Of a stretch of DNA of 42,700 bases, positions 36,970 to 42,700 are shown in pieces (positions within the stretch are counted from its first letter, which is position 1; the number at the start of each line of letters is the position of its first letter). A program made the translations under genes and the position numbers. The notes under the pieces are model-generated. The model searched no databases. It saw nothing but the letters and a program-made list of their open reading frames with translations, and had not been told where the DNA came from. Origin of the DNA: a virus. Location of the stretch: positions 1 through 42,700 of IMG/VR virus record IMGVR_UViG_3300031237_000012, one strand, 5' to 3'.

Positions 36970-37366
36970 CTTCTTGCACACCTATAGTGGGTTTATAGCC
37001 GTGGGTGACATCGTGGATAGCCTCATGGATATCTTTTGTCACTTCCTTAGTATTGGATTCTGGTTTCTTGGCCCCAAAGTCGCCTTTGAGCACCTTCTCT
37101 TCCGAGTATCCGTCATGGATATTCACTACACCGTTCCGTTTATTGTGCTCGGCGAGATCATTAGTGGTTCTGATGACTGAGCCATCTACAGGAGACTTAA
37201 ACGGATCAAATTTACCCGTTACAAACCCCTGTGGAGCTGCCAGTATAATACGCCGGGCCGTGCCATTACACAACGGGCACGGTGGAACATCCTTGTACTG
37301 AGCAATACTGGAGGAGAACTCAAATTGAACATCACACTCATTGCACTGCGCGTCATACTTAGCCAT
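36962..37366 (-). CDS. FmdB-like zinc-ribbon protein
   Basis: 134 aa. N-terminal zinc ribbon: CNEC (about 8-11) and CPLC (about 31-34), followed by ARRII, as in the FmdB regulatory family. The rest is hydrophilic. Placed between portal and scaffold; its role in the virion or in gene control is unknown. Starts at the portal stop (TGATG). Confidence 0.7.
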   Translation of the reverse strand: MAKYDAQCNECDVQFEFSSSIAQYKDVPPCPLCNGTARRIILAAPQGFVTGKFDPFKSPVDGSVIRTTNDLAEHNKRNGVVNIHDGYSEEKVLKGDFGAKKPESNTKEVTKDIHEAIHDVTHGYKPTIGVQEDD

Positions 37367-39372
37367 CACTTAGCACCTTTAGGCTCCGGCTTGGGCTTAT
37401 TGGCCTGTTGCTTGAGAGCGAGTTCATTCTTGGCCTCTGTATTCTCAAGGCTCTGCGCGTTACTCACCGCCGCGGTCTGAAGCTTCATCACAGCTTCTCT
37501 CTGCTTCAATTGAAGTTCGAGAGTTTTAAGCTGAATCTCCATTTCGTTCATTTTGGCCGCATGCGCCAGCTCCATTTCCATGCGTTGTTGCTCAAACTGC
37601 ATCTTCTGCTGTTCGAGCTCCATGCTTTGCTGGCCTTCTTGCTGCTTGATGCCAGCTTCGAGCTGCATCTTCTGCATTTCGGCCTGAGCTTTCTGCTCTT
37701 CTGGGGTTGGCTGAGGTGGAGGAGGATTTTCAGCCATTTGCTGAGCTTTTTTCTGCATAGAATCAAGCTGCTGATCAATCCAGCCTTCGAGTTCACTCGC
37801 TCCACGGTATCCTGAAACAGCGAATTTGATCATTTGGATGGCCAGAGTGGCCATCTCTGGCACCTCCTGCGCCATCTGCATGGTTTGTCCTATCATCCCG
37901 CCCAGCGCCACCACCAATTCTTGCTTCTGACCCTTCTCCAGGGCCCAATCCGCTTGGGTTAAGCTATCAGCCTGGATATCGATCTTGTATTTCGTGCGCT
38001 CATCACTGCGCAGTATCTTCTCAACCTGTGGCAGATACTGCTGATCTGGTTCATCAATGTCGCCAATGATCTGCATGAGCTTTTCAGTGCTGTATAAGCC
38101 GAATGCGAGATCAGCCATGATGCGCATAAGATCTCTAACGAACACGGCGACATCGCGTTGGTATCCATTAAGGCGCACGCTCGCAAATTGTGCCTTAATT
38201 TGCTGGGCCTTGGCCGTCTCGTACTGGTTCGTATCCCCTCGTACGATGTCACTCATACCGGAAACTTCAGCAAGAAGCCCTTTAATGGCCTCAAATTGCA
38301 TCTGAAGCTTTTCAAGGACCTGCACGACGTTCTGAACTGGATACCACTCAATAATTCCCTGCAACCCACCTTGCTCTTTAAGCATGGCCCAGTTATCTAC
38401 AGGGACTAGCTTGTTCTCTCCTTCCTGCAGCATGCGCCCAACTGAAGTAGACTGATCAGAGGCGTAGATACCGGCCACTTTGAGCGCATCAATGATTAAG
38501 CTGATACGAGCGTAGAGCACGTCGAGCTGATTATATTGATCCTGAGCCAGATGATAATCGGTCACAGGCAGAAAATCTTCCGTATCCACGTTGGCAATCA
38601 GGGGGCGCGGGCATGGGAAGAAGTCTTTGAGGTTGTATGGATCATCAATTTCCATGAGATTATCTTCCATACCCTTATATCGGAAGATAACTTTCTTGTT
38701 CTTCTTGTCCCAAATCTCATAGACGCAGATCTTGTTCTTATCTACGTCCTGCATATCATAGTCACTGCTGCTAGCGCGAGGCGCTCCGACCTTGGCAAGA
38801 TTCTCTTCACCAAATCTCTCAGTAAAATCTTCCTTGGAGAGGTGCAATTTGCGCCAGATCCAAGTCACTTTTGACCAGCGCTTGGCAGGCTCCCAGCCAA
38901 AATCTCTCCAAAACAGATGCTCTACGTGGATTTTCTCAGATCCTGGGATCGGAGTACCTTCTCCGTCAGTGTCAACATCGAAGCTGCACCATGCTTGGCC
39001 GAGACCGGGCACGAGTCTGTCCAGTACGCTGAGATCAACCGCCTCACGAAAGTTCGGCGCACACATAGTTTCATAATCAAGTACTCTTGCTGTGACCATG
39101 CAGCACACTCGCGCCACATTGTCGTTGTAGGATCCCTTATGTATCTTCTGAACATCAGCCTTTGGAAGACTATTGAACAGAGATTCCTTAAGAGTGTTGA
39201 CGTTGGCGTAGAAAAGATTCACTCTCTTGATGGCCGAGCCCATATCGGCGCCCTCACGCTTGTCCTTATAGCGCTTGTAGACCTTGTCACCATGATTGTG
39301 CCAAGTGTCCAGGTATTTCTCGGACTTCATGATGCGGTCATCCCACATATTTGGGGATTTCTTGGCTGCCAT
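37366..39372 (-). CDS. Portal protein
   Basis: 668 aa. Core region with Trp-rich helices (VTWIWRKLHLSKEDFTERFG) and GMSDIVRGDTNQYETAKAQQIKAQFASVRL, typical of podovirus portals. The C-terminal ~110 residues form a Gln/Met/Glu-rich coiled coil (MQKKAQQMAENPPPP ... QLKQREAVMKLQ), which would make the barrel inside the head. It follows the large terminase by 2 nt. Confidence 0.88.
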   Translation of the reverse strand: MAAKKSPNMWDDRIMKSEKYLDTWHNHGDKVYKRYKDKREGADMGSAIKRVNLFYANVNTLKESLFNSLPKADVQKIHKGSYNDNVARVCCMVTARVLDYETMCAPNFREAVDLSVLDRLVPGLGQAWCSFDVDTDGEGTPIPGSEKIHVEHLFWRDFGWEPAKRWSKVTWIWRKLHLSKEDFTERFGEENLAKVGAPRASSSDYDMQDVDKNKICVYEIWDKKNKKVIFRYKGMEDNLMEIDDPYNLKDFFPCPRPLIANVDTEDFLPVTDYHLAQDQYNQLDVLYARISLIIDALKVAGIYASDQSTSVGRMLQEGENKLVPVDNWAMLKEQGGLQGIIEWYPVQNVVQVLEKLQMQFEAIKGLLAEVSGMSDIVRGDTNQYETAKAQQIKAQFASVRLNGYQRDVAVFVRDLMRIMADLAFGLYSTEKLMQIIGDIDEPDQQYLPQVEKILRSDERTKYKIDIQADSLTQADWALEKGQKQELVVALGGMIGQTMQMAQEVPEMATLAIQMIKFAVSGYRGASELEGWIDQQLDSMQKKAQQMAENPPPPQPTPEEQKAQAEMQKMQLEAGIKQQEGQQSMELEQQKMQFEQQRMEMELAHAAKMNEMEIQLKTLELQLKQREAVMKLQTAAVSNAQSLENTEAKNELALKQQANKPKPEPKGAK

Positions 39373-39374
39373 CT

Positions 39375-40793
39375 CTAAATTCTCCGTGGCCCGGCATTGC
39401 GCGCTTCGCGCTCTGCGAATAATCTTTCCAGACTCATCACATTACTGACAATATCCGGCTTCTTGGTGACGATGGGGCTTTCCTGAGCCTTGGCATAGGC
39501 CGGGTTCAGCCCTAAGCAAAGGTAGCGCAGAGCATCCGCTGGGTTGGAGCACCAATCATGGAGTGGGGACTGTTTGAAGATCTTACGCTTGTCATCCCAT
39601 TCGCGCTGATAGAGTCTCAGCGCGTTAACCCCGATCTTCACTTCTGGATTGGTTATGTCAAAGAACATGTTTGGTAGAGTCTTACGTGTAGCCTGGATAC
39701 CGTTCTGCAGACCTACTTGTGGGACGATAATGCTCTTGATGCCATGCGCCCAGAGCTGTTCCCGTATCGTCTTACCTGTCTGCAAACTTCTGCTATTGGC
39801 GTCGTGTGGAAGGAGCATAGGCGCGTACGAGTACGGCTTGCTCTTAAGCACCTGTACAATGTCATCAATCGCGTAACCGCTGACGGTGAAGAAGTCGATA
39901 ATAGCAATGCCGTCGTGGTGCCTCTGGCAGAACCAAATGGACGTATCATCACTGATGCCCAAGTCCCAACCGCAAATAACCGGCAGATTTGGATCATACG
40001 TGAGCTTCTTGAGCTGCCCAGCCGCTTCGATTTCGTTGATAATCTTCCCGTAGTACGCCCCGCGTACAGCCGCCCGGAAGTCACACTCGAACTCTTGTTC
40101 ATAAGTTTCCTCATCAGAGCCCGGCATATCCTTGAACTCGTCCAGCTCTGCTTGAGTAAAGATGCCAGTCTCGCTAGCCTTGGACATTTGACGGAACCAG
40201 CGCTCATCATTCTCTGCCTCGTCCCAGATGTCACAGAAGTGGTTTGGCCCCTTAGGAGTCCCTACGAATACGACCCAGCCCTTCCGGTCAGCTAGAGCTG
40301 GCATGATGACCTCACCAAAAAGACGAGGCTGCATGTCACCATATTCGTCAAGTACGATACCATCCCAGTACACGCCGCGCAGAGAGTCGGGGTTGTCAGC
40401 GCCGTGCAGCCTGATGATGGCCCCGTTGCGCAGAATGACCGAGAGCTCAGACTCCATGATCTTCTCGATCAGTGGCCCGGCATAATACTTCAGATAGTTC
40501 CAGGCGATCTGCTTGGCCTGAGTATAGAATGGAGCCACGTACCCGAAGCGTGGCATCATAAGGTTGCACTGAATCGCTTTGTCAATCAAGTCGTTGATGC
40601 AGGCAACCGTCTTCCCCATACGACGATGACAGACCAGCACGGCGAACCGCTGGTGCCGAGCGTGAAACTCCATGAACTGATGCCGAAGAACGTAAGGACT
40701 CTTTACACGGCGCGTAGTCCCCTCATCCCTGATATCGTTTGTTATACGATTCAGATCAAAGTTGGCGGGGCTACTACTCGGCGGCAGAATCAT
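39375..40793 (-). CDS. Terminase large subunit
   Basis: 472 aa. ATPase: Walker A HRRMGKTV (56-63), Walker B GIVLDEYGDM (145-154). Nuclease: CGWDLGISDDTS (metal-binding Asp) and later LLPHDANSRSLQ. It cuts and pumps DNA into the prohead. Overlaps the small subunit by 20 nt. Confidence 0.93.
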   Translation of the reverse strand: MILPPSSSPANFDLNRITNDIRDEGTTRRVKSPYVLRHQFMEFHARHQRFAVLVCHRRMGKTVACINDLIDKAIQCNLMMPRFGYVAPFYTQAKQIAWNYLKYYAGPLIEKIMESELSVILRNGAIIRLHGADNPDSLRGVYWDGIVLDEYGDMQPRLFGEVIMPALADRKGWVVFVGTPKGPNHFCDIWDEAENDERWFRQMSKASETGIFTQAELDEFKDMPGSDEETYEQEFECDFRAAVRGAYYGKIINEIEAAGQLKKLTYDPNLPVICGWDLGISDDTSIWFCQRHHDGIAIIDFFTVSGYAIDDIVQVLKSKPYSYAPMLLPHDANSRSLQTGKTIREQLWAHGIKSIIVPQVGLQNGIQATRKTLPNMFFDITNPEVKIGVNALRLYQREWDDKRKIFKQSPLHDWCSNPADALRYLCLGLNPAYAKAQESPIVTKKPDIVSNVMSLERLFAEREARNAGPRRI

Positions 40794-41121
40794 CGGTCAC
40801 GTCCTTTATCTGCTCAATCTGAGCAGGTCTGTTCAACGCGCTCGGCGGCACCGCACTCTCGTAGATGAAAGTCTGCCCCGCCTCCTCCGCCACTTCCTTA
40901 GGAATCAACCGAGCGTATAGCTTCAGAAAGTCTCCATAGTTCCCTTCCTTGTTGGCCCACATCGCCAGCCGAGGCACGCCCCCCACCAGCTCAAATGTCT
41001 CCACGAAGGCAGCCTCTACCTCCTTCCTTGTCGGCCGACGAACCTTCCCACCAGTGGCGAGCGTCATCTGCCGCTGCGTCAGCGCAATGTCCAAAGCCTC
41101 TTCAAAGGATATTTCTTTCAT
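40774..41121 (-). CDS. Terminase small subunit
   Basis: 115 aa from the ATG at 41121. The open frame extends to 41361, but the promoter at 41162-41190 lies inside that extension, so the later start is used. The N-terminal basic helix (MTLATGGKVRRPTRKEVEAAF) suits DNA binding; the following FVETFELVGGVPRLAMWANKEGNYGDFLKLYARLIPKE is typical of this family. Assigned from position and pattern. Confidence 0.75.
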   Translation of the reverse strand: MKEISFEEALDIALTQRQMTLATGGKVRRPTRKEVEAAFVETFELVGGVPRLAMWANKEGNYGDFLKLYARLIPKEVAEEAGQTFIYESAVPPSALNRPAQIEQIKDVTDDSAAE

Positions 41122-41161
41122 GGGACGTGGCTCAGATCTGTGGCGGGGGGCATTCGGTGCC

Positions 41162-41190
41162 ACTATACCACGTTCGCTGGAGGATAGCAA
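41162..41190 (-). promoter_or_regulatory. Leftward late promoter P41.17
   Basis: Minus strand: -35 TTGCTA (41190-41185), 17-bp spacer, -10 TATAGT (41167-41162), followed by GGCACC. It lies 41 bp upstream of the small terminase start and would drive the late operon. Confidence 0.72.
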
Positions 41191-41221
41191 GCTCCGGGCG
41201 TGTACGCGAAGCTCAAAGAGC

Positions 41222-41250
41222 AAAGTAGTGGCACTAGAGTTTCTGGGCAT
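41222..41250 (-). promoter_or_regulatory. Possible second late promoter
   Basis: Minus strand: ATGCCC (41250-41245), 17-bp spacer with AGTGCCACT, TACTTT (41227-41222). A weaker match 60 bp upstream of P41.17, so tandem promoters are possible. Confidence 0.4.
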
Positions 41251-41360
41251 CTCCACATCTCTATTCTTGGCGCTCAGCGCTTGGTGGCACCTGAGTGGAT
41301 CTTCACATTTTGCGCTCGGCGCCTGACGGCGACGCAGAGCGCCGGGCACTTTGTTGATCA

Positions 41361-42030
41361 CCCCGGGGGGCTATGCTCACCGCTCTCCCAGTGATCTCGC
41401 TCCATTTCAAAGCGAGATCGCCTCAACTCAGTGCTGAGCTCCAAGCGCTCTGCGCTCTGCGTCTAGCTCTTGGCATGCGTTTTGCATAAGACGCTCGCTG
41501 CACGAAATTGACGCGGTCCTGTGGTCGGCTCTAAGCGCTCAGCGCTCGGTCACTGTGGGGTAGGGGCACTAGAAATTTGGCGCTTGGCGCGTCGGGCTCA
41601 GCGGGCCGCTGGGGGCCAAAACGGGTGCTGTAGGGGTAAACTGCCGCAATTATTTTTTTGGCAAAATACACTACCCAAGTGCTAAGCGCCAAGTGCCAAG
41701 TACACTACCTTTTACTAATTAACCAATACACCCCCTACACCCCCTACAAAGCCACCCCGCGCCTTGCGCTACGGGGCATACAGCGTAGGGGGCAGACCCC
41801 AACACCAACCCCAACAGACCCCACCAACCCCAACAACAAAGGTGGCCATATGGTGGCCAGTGGTGGCACATGGCTATGCCACTGTAGGGGGTACACTGTA
41901 GGGGTAACGCATAGCCCTAGTGCCACCTAAAAGCGGCCTTTTAGGCGCCTTTAGTAGCACCTGCACGGGGGCTAGGGTTGGGGCCAGCAAGCGCCAAAAC
42001 GCGCCCTGTGGGCTGGCCAAATGGCGGGCA
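41361..42030. other. Large non-coding region with repeats and AT-rich tracts
   Basis: No gene is supported in these 670 bases on either strand. It holds many overlapping AGCGCT/GGCGC-type motifs (41400-41620), AT-rich stretches at 41650-41670 and 41706-41730, TGTAGGGG repeats, a C/A-only tract (41796-41846) and an inverted repeat CCTAAAAG/CTTTTAGG (41926-41945). A leftward promoter-like pair (TTGGCG, 18 bp, TATTTT) is visible near 41660-41690. The mix resembles a replication origin or packaging region. Confidence 0.55.
41628..41910. repeat. TGTAGGGG repeat set
   Basis: Copies on the plus strand at 41629-41636, 41883-41890 and 41897-41904; on the minus strand two tandem 9-bp units (CCCCCTACA) at 41731-41748. 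The tandem pair and the 14-bp spacing of the last two plus copies suggest a bound protein. They flank the AT-rich tract. Confidence 0.6.
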
Positions 42031-42055
42031 ATAAAAAGGCCCCGGTTAGGGGGCC
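42031..42055 (-). terminator. Intrinsic terminator of the junction operon
   Basis: Hairpin GGCCCC (42038-42043) / GGGGCC (42050-42055), followed on the minus strand by TTTTTAT. It lies 25 nt after the stop of the 68-aa gene. Confidence 0.7.
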
Positions 42056-42079
42056 AAGTGCGGGGCGCTGGGGTCTGTA

Positions 42080-42286
42080 CTATTGGGGCAATGGGTGCTT
42101 GGCCAGTAGCGCTTGTGTGCGCGCCCAGTACCAAGCGCCAAGCGCTTGGCGCGTAGCGGGTGTGTGGCCAAGCCGCCACAATGCCAGCCATAGGCCGGGG
42201 TTGCGCGGGCGGGCGCTGGCACGGCTGGCAATGGCGCCAGCGCCTACCAGGTGCATAAGTAGTTGGTGCGCGGTAAGTGTGTGCAT
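42080..42286 (-). CDS. 68-aa hypothetical protein, second gene of junction operon
   Basis: The start at 42286 has AGGT about 9 nt upstream, like the junction gene. Helical, Ala/Leu/Trp-rich with basic ends (WLALWRLGHTPATRQALGAWYWARTQALL), no obvious signal. It follows the junction gene by ~150 nt and precedes a terminator. Function unknown; composition is biased, so some doubt remains. Confidence 0.5.
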   Translation of the reverse strand: MHTLTAHQLLMHLVGAGAIASRASARPRNPGLWLALWRLGHTPATRQALGAWYWARTQALLAKHPLPQ

Positions 42287-42434
42287 GGGGCTAGTACCTG
42301 TAGCCAGTGGGCAAGGTAGCAAAGCCCGGCACGCTAGGCGCCGGGCGCTGGGGTTGTACAGGGGGCAGTGGGGCAGTGGTAGCCATGGGGCACCTGCGCG
42401 CCGGTACAGCCCCCGGCGCTGGGCGGTTGGTTAG
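42287..42434. other. Spacer inside junction operon
   Basis: A GC-rich 148-nt stretch with GGCGC/GCGCC repeats (for example near 42330-42350 and 42413-42421). I see no gene or clear promoter in it. Confidence 0.4.
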
Positions 42435-42700
42435 TTAGGCTTGGGCAAGGTAGCCGCTCTTAACAAAGGCGCGTAGGTAGCTGGCCGGCGTGCCGCTGCC
42501 CAGTAGGGCTTGGGCCTTAAGCGGTGCCAGCGCGGCCACAGCTTGGGCATGGGTAAAGGTGGTGCCCAGCCCGGCCAAAACTTCTATAACAATGGCGCGG
42601 GTGTTGGTGGCCTTGTGGCCGTTGCTGCGCCACTGGGCGCCTACTGGCACGGTGCAACCGCGTTGCAAGGTAAGGTGTGGGGCAATAACCTTGGCTTTGG
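42435..42700 (-). CDS. Junction gene, 3' part
   Basis: This is the C-terminal part of the protein that starts at 291 on the other side of the join; 42575-42700 duplicates 9-134. The frame is conserved exactly through the overlap. Residues encoded here include a Trp-Arg-Ser-Asn-Gly-His segment, a helix-rich Ala/Leu stretch and the end SGYLAQA. The helix-turn-helix-like spacing (TNTRAIVIEVL, then THAQAVAALAPL) hints at a small DNA-binding fold, but this is only a visual impression. The 68-aa gene at 42286 lies downstream in the same direction, and a terminator follows at 42031-42055. Confidence 0.7.
   Translation of the reverse strand, partial: KAKVIAPHLTLQRGCTVPVGAQWRSNGHKATNTRAIVIEVLAGLGTTFTHAQAVAALAPLKAQALLGSGTPASYLRAFVKSGYLAQA
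42575..42700. repeat. Terminal direct repeat, right copy
   Basis: Exact copy of bases 9-134. It lies inside the gene that crosses the join, so the overlap is coding sequence and not a non-coding terminus. That favours an assembly overlap of a permuted genome over a dedicated cohesive or repeat end. Confidence 0.93.

Noticed and set aside
41122-41361. N-terminal extension of the small terminase to 41361
   Set aside because: The late promoter at 41162-41190 lies within it, so the message starts downstream of that codon.
41658-41930. 90-codon plus-strand frame in the non-coding region
   Set aside because: Its Thr/Pro-rich part comes from the C/A tract, and there is no ribosome binding site.
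42021-42434. 137-codon plus-strand frame near the right end
   Set aside because: Crosses a terminator hairpin and two leftward genes; Arg/Gly/Ser-rich composition is typical of a GC-rich shadow frame.

Overview
This window is an essentially complete genome of a tailed bacteriophage with podovirus-type virion genes. It encodes terminase, portal, scaffold, coat, a short-tail adaptor/nozzle pair and ejection-type internal proteins, but no tail tube, tape measure or sheath. Bases 9-134 are repeated exactly at 42575-42700. One gene reads in frame across that overlap, so the molecule is circularly permuted or terminally redundant, with a unit of 42,566 bp (9..42574). No integrase or recognisable lysogeny repressor is seen, so a lytic lifestyle is likely. 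A Gram-negative, probably proteobacterial, host is inferred from a lipobox protein, the Shine-Dalgarno sequences and the tail-fibre N-terminus; the genus cannot be read from the sequence. No tRNA genes or CRISPR arrays were seen.

Layout. (1) About 8.55 kb down to 0.7 kb, minus strand: a train of small, mostly unknown early-type genes with overlapping stops and starts, including a nucleotidyltransferase, zinc-finger proteins and tiny membrane proteins. It ends in a TOPRIM/P-loop primase-helicase and a small lipoprotein. (2) 8.65-21.97 kb, plus strand: small genes, MazG-like pyrophosphohydrolase, candidate ssDNA-binding protein, family A DNA polymerase, Cas4-like nuclease, VRR-NUC nuclease and SNF2-type helicase. 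These are followed by a nucleotide and DNA hypermodification block: glycosyltransferase, an HMUDK-helical/aGPT-Pplase-like protein, thymidylate-synthase-family enzyme, HD nucleotidase and an Nmad1-like protein. (3) A perfect bidirectional terminator at 21974-22001 separates this arm from the late genes. (4) 41.1 kb down to 22.0 kb, minus strand: terminases, portal, scaffold, lysis genes, coat, tail, ejection proteins and fibre. (5) A roughly 1.5 kb region around the contig junction (41.3 kb to 0.7 kb) holds repeats, hairpins and a leftward two-gene operon.

Regulation. At least six promoter-like sites share a TTGCnT-type -35, a 17-bp spacer and a TAyAnT-like -10. Most carry AGTGGCACC/GGTGCCACT motifs, twice as perfect inverted repeats over the -10, which suggests a phage-specific control circuit. 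A plus-strand promoter and strong terminator lie antisense to the primase-helicase leader and could define a roughly 58-nt RNA. The coat gene has its own promoter and a leader that can pair with its ribosome binding site.

The most interesting system is the block at 17.7-22.0 kb. It appears to combine a hydroxymethyl-dUMP-type synthase, a base-modification enzyme of the 5-hmdU family and a glycosyltransferase, with no recognisable P-loop 5-hmdU kinase. That pattern is compatible with an unusual, possibly glycosylated, thymine hypermodification in the phage DNA.
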